Shown here one piece after another: positions 16,206 to 24,523 of a DNA stretch of 64,000 nt. This DNA is from Streptomyces sp. NBC_01481 (GTDB lineage Bacteria > Actinomycetota > Actinomycetes > Streptomycetales > Streptomycetaceae): NCBI RefSeq assembly GCF_026339995.1, contig NZ_JAPEPT010000004.1, positions 620,001-684,000 of the forward strand, given 5' to 3'. The stretch's first letter is position 1, and each line of letters begins with the position of its first letter. A program made the position numbers and the translations under genes. The notes below the pieces were generated by a model. It made no database searches, was not told the origin of the DNA, and saw only the letters and a list, made by a program, of their open reading frames with translations.

Positions 16206-17586
16206 CCGCCAGCTGGAATGGTTGAGGCGCGAGGGACGGATCGTGATCGTCGGCGCCTCACTGGCCGGCTTGAGGGCCGCGGAGACGCTGCGGGACGAGG
16301 GCTTCGCCGGGTCCCTCACGCTGATCGGGGACGAGCCGTACGAGCCGTACGACCGGCCGCCCCTGTCCAAGCAGGTCCTGCTGGGGAAGGCGGCAGCCGA
16401 CCGCACCGCGCTTCCCCGGCGACGGGACCCGGAGGCGCAGTGGCGCCTCGGGGTCGCGGCCACCGGTCTCGACATGGCGGCGAGGCGGGTGCAACTCGCC
16501 GACGGCGACGAGGTGCCGTACGACCGGCTGCTGATCGCGACCGGTGTCCGGTCCCGTCCGTGGCCGAACGAGAGCGAGGCGGAACTCGACGGGGTCTTCG
16601 TCCTGCGCACCCGCGACGACGCGGCTCGGCTGCACAGCCGGCTCACGCAGGGACCACGCCGAGTGGTCGTGATCGGCGCGGGATTCACCGGCTCGGAGAT
16701 CGCCTCCGCCTGCCGGGAGCGGGGAGTTGCGGTCACCGTCGCGGAACGCGGCGCCGCGCCCCTGGTCGGTGCCCTCGGCGGTGTGATCGGCGATGTGGCC
16801 GCACAGATGCAGCGCGAACACGGTGTGGACCTGCGCTGCGGTGTCATGATCACCTCGCTGGAGGGTGACTCCGCGGGGCGCGTGCGCTCCGTCCACTTTT
16901 CCGATGGTGCCGCGGTCGAGGCGGACATCGTGGTCGTCTCGCTCGGCGCGACCCGCAATACGGAATGGCTGGCCGGATCCGGACTGGGTGCGGGCCCCCG
17001 TGGCATCGCGTGCGACGCGGGCTGCCGGGCCTTCGACATCCGGGGCATCGTGACCGACGACGTCTTCGTCGCCGGCGACGTGGCGAGGTCCCCGCACCCG
17101 CTGTTCGGGTACCAGTTCCTGTCCCTGGAGCACTGGGGCAACGCCGTCTCGCAGGCCGAGATCGCCGCGCACAACATGGTCAGCGCCGGTGCGGACCGAC
17201 GCCCGCACATGTGGGTGCCGGCCTTCTGGTCCTCACAGTTCGGGGTGAACATCAAGTCGGTCGGGGTGCCGTCCATGGGCGAGGAGATCCTCATCAGCCA
17301 GGGTGCACTGGCGGAGCGCAAGTTCACGGGAGTGTACGGACACCAGGGCCGCGTCATCGGCGCCGTCGCCTTCGACAACTCGCGGTGGCTGCCGTTCTAC
17401 CAGCGGCTGATCGAGTCGACCGCGCCGTTCCCGCCGCCGTTCCCGACTCTGGACAGGCGTTCCGACGGACAGCGTCCGCTCCCGGCCGATTTCCCCGACC
17501 CCTCCGTGCCCACCCACGGCCCCACCGTCACCCTCAGCGGCTACTCGCCCGCCGACCGGCGACTGGTCTTCACCCCCGGCCGATGA
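16195..17586 (+). CDS. FAD-dependent ferredoxin reductase
   Basis: 463 aa from the GTG at 16195, chosen because GAGGAGG ends 6 nt before it. It has an N-terminal FAD-binding Rossmann motif (IVIVGASLAGLRAAETL), an NAD(P)H-binding motif (VVVIGAGFTGSEIASA), and the second FAD motif VFVAGDVAR. A C-terminal reductase domain follows. This is the class I P450 reductase layout (about 400-420 aa). An extra Pro-rich end of some 40 residues is present. Electrons go NAD(P)H to FAD to the overlapping ferredoxin gene product. Confidence 0.9.
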   Translation: MDGDRQLEWLRREGRIVIVGASLAGLRAAETLRDEGFAGSLTLIGDEPYEPYDRPPLSKQVLLGKAAADRTALPRRRDPEAQWRLGVAATGLDMAARRVQLADGDEVPYDRLLIATGVRSRPWPNESEAELDGVFVLRTRDDAARLHSRLTQGPRRVVVIGAGFTGSEIASACRERGVAVTVAERGAAPLVGALGGVIGDVAAQMQREHGVDLRCGVMITSLEGDSAGRVRSVHFSDGAAVEADIVVVSLGATRNTEWLAGSGLGAGPRGIACDAGCRAFDIRGIVTDDVFVAGDVARSPHPLFGYQFLSLEHWGNAVSQAEIAAHNMVSAGADRRPHMWVPAFWSSQFGVNIKSVGVPSMGEEILISQGALAERKFTGVYGHQGRVIGAVAFDNSRWLPFYQRLIESTAPFPPPFPTLDRRSDGQRPLPADFPDPSVPTHGPTVTLSGYSPADRRLVFTPGR

Positions 17587-17728
17587 CGACCGCGAGCCGT
17601 CCGGCGACCGCGGGACGCCCGATGGCGGCCCCTCCTGTCCGGGTCCGACCGGGGCCGGACCGCGCCACCACCCGAACTGTCTCCGGCAACGTCTCCACGG
17701 CCGGCGCCCACGCCCCCAAGGACCTGTC

Positions 17729-18958
17729 ATGACGTCACTCCTGCGGCAGATCACCGACTATGCCAACCGCGCCAACCCCTACCCCCTCTACACGGAGCTC
17801 CGAAAGACGCCCGTGGCCCACGAAGAAGACGGCCCGTACGTCATCAGCACCTACCACGACATCCACAGCCTGCTGCACGATCCGCGGATCAGCTCCGAGG
17901 CCCGTAATCTCTCCGCGCCGGCGGCCGACGAGCTGCAGCAGCCGCAGGAGGAGACGAGCCTGCCGCCCGGGTTCCTGCGGCTCGACCCCCCTGAGCACGA
18001 CCGGCTGCGCCGTATGACGAACCGCCCCTTCGGGCCGCCGCACAGCCCCCGGCGCGTCGAGGGCATGCGCCCGGAACTCGGTGAGATCGTCTCCGGTCTC
18101 ATCGACGGTCTCGGGAACGGAGGCCGCATCGACCTCGTCGACCAGTTCTCCTATCCCTTCCCCGTGACGGTGATCTGCCGACTGCTCGGGGTGCCGCGTG
18201 AGGACGAGCCACGCTTCCACAGCTGGGCCGACACCCTCGCCGCCAGCCTGGATCCCGCCCCGAGCGAGGACCACGCCGAGCGGGACCGCATCGCGAAGGA
18301 GGCCAGGACGCAACTGGGCATGTACCTGGCCGCGCTGATTGAGGAGCGGCGCAAGGCGCCGCGTGACGACATGCTCTCCGCGCTGGTCAACGGCGGTGGA
18401 CCGGACGGAGCCATGACGACGATGGAGGTGCTCAGCACCGCGGCCCTGCTGCTGATCGCAGGCCATGAGACGACGGTCAACCTGATCACCAACGGGATGC
18501 TCACCCTGCTGCGCCACCCCGATGTCCTTCAGCGCCTGCGGGACGAGCCGCGCCTGGCCGTGCCGATCGTGGAGGAGCTGCTGCGTTACGAACCGCCGGT
18601 GCAGTTGCTGCCGCAGCGCACACCGATCGCCGACATTGAGGTCCGCGGTGTCACCATCCCCAAGGGATCGTCGTTGTGGTTGGTTCTGGCGTCGGGCAAC
18701 CGTGACCCGCAACGCTTCGAGGACCCCGATCGCTTCGACCCCGACCGGAAGGACATCCAGCACCTGGGACTCGGCAGCGGTATCCACAGCTGCTTCGGCG
18801 CACCGCTGGCTCGCCTCGAGACCCAGATCGCCCTGTCCGAGCTCGCCCGCAGGCTCGACAGTCCCCGCCTGGTGGAAGATCCTCCGCCCTACCGCCAGAA
18901 CGCCGTCCTGCGGGGACCCCGCCATCTGACCATCGAGTTCGACGGCCTGCGCGCCTAG
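17729..18958 (+). CDS. Cytochrome P450
   Basis: 409 aa, the normal length for a soluble bacterial P450. It has the I-helix oxygen-activating motif AGHETT (244-249), the K-helix ExxR (Glu283-Arg286 in EELLRYEPP), and the heme loop LGLGSGIHSCFG with Cys355. The first Phe of the canonical heme loop is Leu here. It is probably a CYP105/107-like monooxygenase fed by the ferredoxin and reductase genes just upstream. The 142-bp gap has no other gene. Substrate unknown. Confidence 0.92.
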   Translation: MTSLLRQITDYANRANPYPLYTELRKTPVAHEEDGPYVISTYHDIHSLLHDPRISSEARNLSAPAADELQQPQEETSLPPGFLRLDPPEHDRLRRMTNRPFGPPHSPRRVEGMRPELGEIVSGLIDGLGNGGRIDLVDQFSYPFPVTVICRLLGVPREDEPRFHSWADTLAASLDPAPSEDHAERDRIAKEARTQLGMYLAALIEERRKAPRDDMLSALVNGGGPDGAMTTMEVLSTAALLLIAGHETTVNLITNGMLTLLRHPDVLQRLRDEPRLAVPIVEELLRYEPPVQLLPQRTPIADIEVRGVTIPKGSSLWLVLASGNRDPQRFEDPDRFDPDRKDIQHLGLGSGIHSCFGAPLARLETQIALSELARRLDSPRLVEDPPPYRQNAVLRGPRHLTIEFDGLRA

Positions 18959-18990
18959 TGAGGCGGGTGACGAGACGGTCCTGTACGCGG

Positions 18991-19034
18991 GCGGGCCTTC
19001 CCGCCGAAGTGGTGGCTTCGGCGGGAAGGCCCGC
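18991..19034. terminator. Strong hairpin terminator after the P450 gene
   Basis: A perfect 19-bp stem (GCGGGCCTTCCCGCCGAAG and its complement) around a 6-nt loop, 33 bp after the P450 stop. Confidence 0.85.
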
Positions 19035-19062
19035 AGCACGCCCGGAACGGCATCCGAAGCGT

Positions 19063-19087
19063 GCCCGGGCCCCGGAAGGGCCCGGGC
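19063..19087. terminator. Second hairpin, at the end of the convergent MFS gene
   Basis: GCCCGGGCCC and GGGCCCGGGC form a perfect 10-bp stem with a 5-nt loop, just downstream of the minus-strand stop at 19093. Confidence 0.65.
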
Positions 19088-19092
19088 AGGGT

Positions 19093-20595
19093 TCAGCGGG
19101 CGTTGGCCGGCACGTGCGCCTGCTGCGCCGCGGGCGCCTTGCCCGCCTCGACGACCCGGTGGCCCTGCTGTCCGCGCAGGCCGAGCCAGCTGATCAGCGC
19201 CACCAGCGCGAAGGCGGCGGCCCCGATGCCGAAGGTGAGGGTGAACGCGGATTCGGCGGGCAGCGGCGGCACACCTGCCGGCAGGTGCTCGATGGTCTTG
19301 GAGGCCAGGATCGTGGTGACGATGGCGCTGCCGATCGCGCTGCCGGTGGAGCGGGAGATCGAGTTGATGCCGTTGGCGATGCCGCTCTGGTGGTGCGGAA
19401 CGCTCGCCATGATGACGGCGGGCATGGCGGCGTAGCCGAAACTGACGGCCGCGCCCACGATGAGGCCGGCGCCGATCACCGAGGCGGTGTGGGCGTGGTC
19501 GAGGGCCAGCCAGCCGAAGCCGACGGCTCCGAATGCCGCGGCCATGCCGAGCACGTACCGGGGGCCGCGTTGGCGGACCAGCCGGCCGCCGACGGGCGAC
19601 GCGAGCAGCGAGACGATCGCGCCGGGCAGCAGGAACTGGACGGACGCGCGCAGGATGGAGGCGTCGAAGCCGAAGCCGGTGAGCGCCTTGGGCAACTGCA
19701 CGAGGTAGGAGACGCCGAGGAAGTTCGCGAACATGCCGAAGCCGACGAGGATGCCGGCCAGGTTGGCCATGAGGACCGGGCGGTGGACGAACATTCCCAT
19801 GTCGACGAGCGGCTCGCGCACCTTGCGCTCGACCAGCACCCAGACGGCGGTCATGACGGCCGCGCCGGCGAAGCTGCCCAGCGTACGGCCGGAGGTCCAG
19901 CCCCACTCGTGGCCCTGGGAGATCGGCAGCAGGAGCAGCAGCAGGGCGATGCCGAGAGTCAGCGCGCCGAGGAAGTCGGTGCGGCCGCCGGTCTTGTGCC
20001 GGGTCGCCGGGACCAGGAAGACGACGGCGAGCAGGGCGAGGACCGCGAAGCCGGTCGCCATCCAGAAGGCGTTGCGGTAGTCGGCGTCGTCGCCGGAGGT
20101 GAGCAGACCGGTGGCGACGAGCGCGAGCCCGCTGCCGAACGCGAGCGTGCCGCTGACCAGTGCCATGGCGCCGGGCAGCTTCTGCGGTCGGACCTCTTCG
20201 CGCAGGACGGAAAGGGCCAGAGGGAAGATCGCGGTGGCGGCACCCTGGAGCACCCGGCCCAGGATCAGCAGCGGCAGCGAGCTCGCGACCGCGGCGATGA
20301 CGGAGCCCGCGACCATGACGCCCAGAACGGCCACCAGGGTGGGCTTCTTGCCGTGCTGGTCGCCGAAGCGTCCGAGCAGCGGGGTGAAGACGGCGGCGGA
20401 CAGCAGGGTGGCGGTGGTCACCCAGCTGACGCCGGCGGTCGAGGTGCCGAGGTCGTTGCGGATCAGGCCCAGGATCGGGACCGGCAGGGTCTGCATCATC
20501 GACACGACCATGGCGGCAAGGCTCAGGGCGAAGACGATAACCGTCTCGTTCCTGTGCCGGGTGTCAGCGACGGGTGTGGGTGCGGCGGTGCTCAT
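19093..20595 (-). CDS. DHA2-family MFS drug exporter (14 TM)
   Basis: 500 aa with about fourteen helices. Motif A is seen as LGRFGDQHGKKPTL and motif C-like glycine/proline spacing lies in the fifth helix. The size and 14-helix layout fit EmrB/QacA-type proton-coupled drug antiporters. It diverges from a MarR regulator, with palindromes in between, which is a typical efflux-pump control unit. Its ATG lies 40 bp from the first palindrome. The substrate is unknown. Confidence 0.9.
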   Translation of the reverse strand: MSTAAPTPVADTRHRNETVIVFALSLAAMVVSMMQTLPVPILGLIRNDLGTSTAGVSWVTTATLLSAAVFTPLLGRFGDQHGKKPTLVAVLGVMVAGSVIAAVASSLPLLILGRVLQGAATAIFPLALSVLREEVRPQKLPGAMALVSGTLAFGSGLALVATGLLTSGDDADYRNAFWMATGFAVLALLAVVFLVPATRHKTGGRTDFLGALTLGIALLLLLLPISQGHEWGWTSGRTLGSFAGAAVMTAVWVLVERKVREPLVDMGMFVHRPVLMANLAGILVGFGMFANFLGVSYLVQLPKALTGFGFDASILRASVQFLLPGAIVSLLASPVGGRLVRQRGPRYVLGMAAAFGAVGFGWLALDHAHTASVIGAGLIVGAAVSFGYAAMPAVIMASVPHHQSGIANGINSISRSTGSAIGSAIVTTILASKTIEHLPAGVPPLPAESAFTLTFGIGAAAFALVALISWLGLRGQQGHRVVEAGKAPAAQQAHVPANAR

Positions 20596-20634
20596 AGGAG
20601 TCGGGACCTTCTCAATGCTTCAGATCGCAGATGT

Positions 20635-20647
20635 TTGATGACATCAA
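20635..20647. promoter_or_regulatory. Palindrome TTGATGACATCAA, candidate MarR operator
   Basis: A perfect 13-bp palindrome in the divergent promoter region between the exporter and the MarR gene, 40 bp upstream of the exporter ATG. Confidence 0.6.
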
Positions 20648-20706
20648 GTACTTCGCAAGACGGTAGACCTTGATAGTTAAGGTAGTCAAGTAAATAATTG
20701 AGAATA

Positions 20707-20729
20707 TGAAGCATCTTGAGTACGCTTCA
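20707..20729. promoter_or_regulatory. Inverted repeat TGAAGC-N11-GCTTCA before the MarR start
   Basis: Two perfect 6-bp arms. It overlaps an early ATG (20706) and ends 3 bp before the ATG at 20733, fitting an autoregulatory operator and supporting the later start. Confidence 0.5.
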
Positions 20730-20732
20730 ACC

Positions 20733-21173
20733 ATGCGCACCACCGCCCCGCAGGCCCCTACCAAGCTCCAGCTCCTGGAGCTGCTCGCCGCCATCGGCAC
20801 CGCCCAGTGGCGTGATTTCGCGGCTGCCGCCGCCCACCACGGCCTCACCTCCACCCAGGCCAAGGTCCTCGCCCAGCTCCACGGCCCGCTGCCGATGCGC
20901 GGCCTCGCCGCTCTGCTGGTGTGCGACGCGTCGAACGTCACCGGGATCGTGGACCGCCTGGAGGCCCGCGAGCTGGTCCGCCGTGAAGCCGACCCCGCAG
21001 ACCGCCGCGTGAAGAACGTCGTCGCAACCGACGCGGGCCGCGAGATCATCCGCCGCGTACGCGAGGAGATGCAGGAGACGCACGGCGCCCTCGACGCCCT
21101 GGACGAAACCGAGAGTGCGACGCTCTACGCCCTGCTGGAACGCCTGCGACCGCTGATGGAGCAGAACGCCTGA
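20733..21173 (+). CDS. MarR-family transcriptional regulator
   Basis: 146 aa from ATG 20733. An in-frame ATG at 20706 overlaps the inverted repeat and is less likely. The winged-helix core is visible: LTSTQAKVLAQLHG, MRGLAALLVCDASNVTG (recognition helix), and the wing VRREADPADRRVKNVVATDAG. It is probably a repressor of the divergent DHA2 exporter and of itself, released by a small ligand. The palindromes in the intergenic region support this. No clear ribosome site is seen, so a leaderless mRNA is possible. Confidence 0.88.
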   Translation: MRTTAPQAPTKLQLLELLAAIGTAQWRDFAAAAAHHGLTSTQAKVLAQLHGPLPMRGLAALLVCDASNVTGIVDRLEARELVRREADPADRRVKNVVATDAGREIIRRVREEMQETHGALDALDETESATLYALLERLRPLMEQNA

Positions 21174-21215
21174 CGGCCCGGCGGCCTGGGCGATCCGCTC
21201 TTCGGCCTGCGACCG

Positions 21216-21824
21216 CTACCTGGGAGATGTGAGCCAGGGTTCCGAGATGTCGTAGTAATTGACGTTCTGCATGAGGGACATCATCTGCTCGAATTCTTCC
21301 CTCATCTCGGCCGGTGGTTCCTTCTGCTCCCCCTCGCGAGCGGCCTTCTCCGAAGTGAAGTAGACCGCCTCGGTGAATCCACCGTCGCCGTGCAGCCCTA
21401 CGGTGCCGCCGATCAGGTCCGGCCGGAACGCGGCAAGACGTTCGTCGTCGGTCGCGTCGTACATCTCACGGAAGAGGGCGGGATCGGAGACCCGCCCCTG
21501 GATGATCTGGACGAAGCCCGCGTCGTCCGATCCGCCCCGCAGGTACGACAGGACTTCACGGCAGTTGTGGAACGTGACCTCGCCGGTGAAGAGCTTCGAG
21601 GTCTCCGACCACCACGCGCTTTGCTCCGGCCGGTCGCTGTTGCGCTGCGCCGCTTCCGCCGACTCGAAGCGGACCACTCCCACGAATGTGCCTTCACCGG
21701 TCACACCCCCTGTGGAGCCGAGCCAGCCGGTAGCGCCAGCAGCAATGTCCGCCTGCCATCGGTCGAGCCGGGCCCGTAGTGCGGCGGCGTCGCTGACGTG
21801 GCCCTGGATGACCTGGATGAACAT
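21216..21824 (-). CDS. Duplicated ferredoxin-fold (ABM-like) stress-response protein
   Basis: 202 aa from ATG 21824 with GAGGGG upstream, rather than the earlier GTG at 21863. The protein is an internal duplication: MFIQVIQGHVSDAAALR near residue 1 and FVQIIQGRVSDPALFREM near residue 105 start the two halves. Each has a later GGxxGxG(x)F pattern. This fits two antibiotic-biosynthesis-monooxygenase-like dimeric alpha/beta domains in one chain. The function is not known; it could be a heme- or quinone-binding protein. Confidence 0.75.
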   Translation of the reverse strand: MFIQVIQGHVSDAAALRARLDRWQADIAAGATGWLGSTGGVTGEGTFVGVVRFESAEAAQRNSDRPEQSAWWSETSKLFTGEVTFHNCREVLSYLRGGSDDAGFVQIIQGRVSDPALFREMYDATDDERLAAFRPDLIGGTVGLHGDGGFTEAVYFTSEKAAREGEQKEPPAEMREEFEQMMSLMQNVNYYDISEPWLTSPR

Positions 21825-22215
21825 GAGCACCCCTCGTACAGATCGCCAAGCCGATGGAGCCACCGGCTCCTGTATCCGACGCTAGGGTGATCCACCCGGT
21901 CCGGCGAGCCGTGAGGTGACCACCGGGCCGATCAGCTGTAGCGTCCGCGGTCGGCCCTCGCTCTGTTCTTCCCGTACTGACTCTCGGGGCCCCGTAGCCC
22001 GACCGTGTGACATGCCCCGCCGAAATACGGCCGTGTGGCGCGCCGGTCCCTCCCGCTCACGACACAGGGTGCTTTCGTCTGTGCGCAGGCTGGCGACTGC
22101 TCCTGTGGGCCCTCCTGGCGGACAGTCCGAGGCCCAACCTCCCCCCTCATGCATCGCCCGTCGGCGTTCTTCACGTGGGCGGGCGGGGCCGTTCGAAGAC
22201 GCCTAAGGAGAGCTC
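21825..22215. other. Intergenic region upstream of the SDR-NDH2-cyd operon
   Basis: No gene. It must hold the promoter of the respiratory gene run. I looked for a Rex-type TTGTG-N8-CACAA operator, usual for cyd genes, and saw none. AAGGAGA just before the GTG at 22216 is the ribosome site. Confidence 0.45.
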
Positions 22216-23055
22216 GTGGCAACTGGAGTCGACGAGAGCCGCGGAACCACATCCGCGCAGCTGCTCAGGGGCCAGAAGGCGCTGGTGACCGGCGCCAACT
22301 CGGGTATCGGCCTGGCGACTGCCGTTGCCCTGGGCCGGGCCGGAGCGGACGTCGTGGTGAACTACGTCGTCGGCGCGGACGAGGCCGAGAAGGTCGTGGC
22401 GCAGATCAAGGACTTCGGGGTGCGGGCCTACGCCCATGAGGCCGACGTGTCCGACGAGGAGCAGGTGGTCGCCATGGTCGCCCGGATGGTCGAGGAGTTC
22501 GGAACCATCGACATCATGGTGGCCAACGCGGGCCTCCAGCGGGACTCGGCCCTGACGGAGATGACGCTCGCCCAGTGGCAGAAGGTCATCGATGTCAACC
22601 TGACCGGCCAGTTCCTCTGTGCCCGGGAAGCCGCCAAGGAGTTCATGCGGCGCGGCGTGGTGAAGGAGGTGTCCCGGTCGGCCGGGAAGATCATCTGCAT
22701 GAGCTCGGTCCACCAGATCGTCCCGTGGGCTGGGCATGTGAACTACGCCTCCTCCAAGGGCGGTGTGGGCATGCTGATGCAGACTCTCGCGCAGGAGCTG
22801 GCCCCTCATCGGATCAGGGTCAACGCGGTTGCACCCGGTGCGATCCGCACGCCGATCAATCGCGACGCCTGGTCAACCCCCGAGGCTGAGGCCGACCTCC
22901 TGCGGCTGATTCCGTATCGCCGCGTGGGTGACCCGGACGACATCGCCAACGCCGTCGTCGCCGTGTCCTCAGACCTGCTCGACTACGTCGTCGGTGCCAC
23001 GCTCTACGTCGACGGTGGGATGACGCTCTTCCCCGGCTTCGCCACCGGAGGCTGA
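22216..23055 (+). CDS. SDR oxidoreductase, glucose 1-dehydrogenase type
   Basis: 279 aa from a GTG with AAGGAGA upstream. It has the NAD(P)-binding TGANSGIG (25-32), NAG (104-106), and the catalytic set Asn128, Ser164, Tyr177, Lys181 (NYASSKGG). The sequence pattern and end (YVVGATLYVDGGMTLFPGFA) match SDR proteins annotated as glucose 1-dehydrogenase, which make gluconolactone from glucose. NDH-2 follows after 6 bp and cydAB next, so the NADH it forms could feed that chain. The substrate is inferred from homology and context. Confidence 0.85.
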   Translation: MATGVDESRGTTSAQLLRGQKALVTGANSGIGLATAVALGRAGADVVVNYVVGADEAEKVVAQIKDFGVRAYAHEADVSDEEQVVAMVARMVEEFGTIDIMVANAGLQRDSALTEMTLAQWQKVIDVNLTGQFLCAREAAKEFMRRGVVKEVSRSAGKIICMSSVHQIVPWAGHVNYASSKGGVGMLMQTLAQELAPHRIRVNAVAPGAIRTPINRDAWSTPEAEADLLRLIPYRRVGDPDDIANAVVAVSSDLLDYVVGATLYVDGGMTLFPGFATGG

Positions 23056-23061
23056 TCCCCT

Positions 23062-24402
23062 GTGCAAGACCATGTGACGCCCCGCCGGGTGGTGATCCTC
23101 GGCGGGGGGTTCGCCGGGTTGTTCGCCGCTCGCGCGCTGCGGCGGTCACCGGTCGCCGTGACCGTGGTCGACCGCCGCGCCCACCACCTCTTCCAACCGC
23201 TGCTGTACCAGTGTGCCGCCGGGATTCTGTCCGAAGGCCAGATCGCGCAACCGCTGCGTGCGGTCCTTGGACGCCACCACAACGTGAGCTGCCTTCTCGC
23301 CGAGGCCACGGACGTGGATGCCAAAGCCCGGCTGGTCCATGCCAGTCGGCCCGACGGCGGAGCCGTTTCCCTCCCTTACGACGATCTGATTGTCGCCGTC
23401 GGCATGCGCCAGTCCTACTTCGGGCACGACGAGTTCGCCGAGTACGCACCCGGCATGAAGACCCTGGACGACGCACTGGGCATCCGCCGGCGGCTCTATC
23501 AGGCGTTCGAGATGGCCGAAACGGCCGCGGACGCCAAGGAGCGGCAGCAGTGGCTCACCTTCGCGCTCGTCGGTGGCGGGCCGACCGGTGTCGAGCTCGC
23601 CGGACAGATCCGGGAGATCGCCGGCCATACGCTCGACCGGGAGTTCCATGCGATCGACTCCGCCCAGGCCCGGGTGATGGTCTTCGAGGGGGCCGACGAG
23701 GTGCTGGGCGCGTTCGGTCACCCTCTGGCCCGCCGTGCCGCCCGAACCGTGCAGAGCCTCGGCGTGGAGCTCCACCTGGGCACGAAGGTGACCGACGTCG
23801 ACGCGCACGGCCTGACGGTACAAGATCGTGACGGAGCGACGACCCGGTTCGACGCGCGAACCGTGCTGTGGACGGCGGGGGTCGAGGCGCCGCCCATCGC
23901 TGCCGCGCTGGCCCGGGCAACCGGCGCCCAACAGGACCGGGCCGGACGCATCGCCGTCGAACCCGACCTCACCATCGCCGGCCATCCGGAGATCCGTGTG
24001 ACAGGCGACGTGATGAGCCTGAACCGGCTGCCGGGGCTCGCCGAGGTCGCCATGCAGTCGGGCGCGTACGCGGGCCGGATGGTGCGTCACGCAGTTGAGG
24101 GCAGGACGAAGGAGCCGAAGCCCTTCAAGTACTGGGACTTCGGCAGTGCCGCCTACATCGCCCGCGGCCGCGCCGTCGTCAAGGCCGGCCCGCTGCATCT
24201 CTCGGGCTTCACGGGCTGGCTGGTCTGGCTCTTCATCCATCTGGCCTTCCTCACCGGATTCCGCAGCAGGCTGGGAGCGGTGCTCAGCTGGTCCGTCGCC
24301 TTCCTCACCAGCTCGCGACGCGAGCGCGCCTTCACCATGCCCGACGCCGATGCGCCGGCCGACCAGGCGACCGGGCCGAAGGCGCCTTCGCCGCCTCTCT
24401 GA
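23062..24402 (+). CDS. ndh: Type II NADH:quinone oxidoreductase (NDH-2)
   Basis: 446 aa from a GTG 6 bp after the SDR stop. Two Rossmann motifs are seen: VVILGGGFAGLFAA for FAD and ALVGGGPTGVELAGQI for NADH. The later VTGDV and AMQSGAYAG segments are typical of NDH-2. The C-terminal amphipathic membrane helix (SGFTGWLVWLFIHLAFLTG) anchors it to the membrane. It oxidises NADH and reduces quinone without pumping protons. Position between a dehydrogenase and cytochrome bd suggests a short uncoupled chain. Confidence 0.92.
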   Translation: MQDHVTPRRVVILGGGFAGLFAARALRRSPVAVTVVDRRAHHLFQPLLYQCAAGILSEGQIAQPLRAVLGRHHNVSCLLAEATDVDAKARLVHASRPDGGAVSLPYDDLIVAVGMRQSYFGHDEFAEYAPGMKTLDDALGIRRRLYQAFEMAETAADAKERQQWLTFALVGGGPTGVELAGQIREIAGHTLDREFHAIDSAQARVMVFEGADEVLGAFGHPLARRAARTVQSLGVELHLGTKVTDVDAHGLTVQDRDGATTRFDARTVLWTAGVEAPPIAAALARATGAQQDRAGRIAVEPDLTIAGHPEIRVTGDVMSLNRLPGLAEVAMQSGAYAGRMVRHAVEGRTKEPKPFKYWDFGSAAYIARGRAVVKAGPLHLSGFTGWLVWLFIHLAFLTGFRSRLGAVLSWSVAFLTSSRRERAFTMPDADAPADQATGPKAPSPPL

Positions 24403-24523
24403 CGACGGCCCCTGACGACGGCCCCTGACGACTGCCCCGCCCCGCCCCATCGCGGCCGTCACCCCTCCGCATCCTGTCCCTCCTCAGCCCCCGCCGCCCG
24501 CGGGGCCGACCCTTGAGGCACAC

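Noticed and set aside
17735..19906. A 723-codon open frame on the minus strand across the P450 and MFS genes
   Set aside because: Its text is Arg/Pro/Gly/Ala-rich with no domain, and it is antisense to the well-supported P450 gene and out of frame with the MFS gene.
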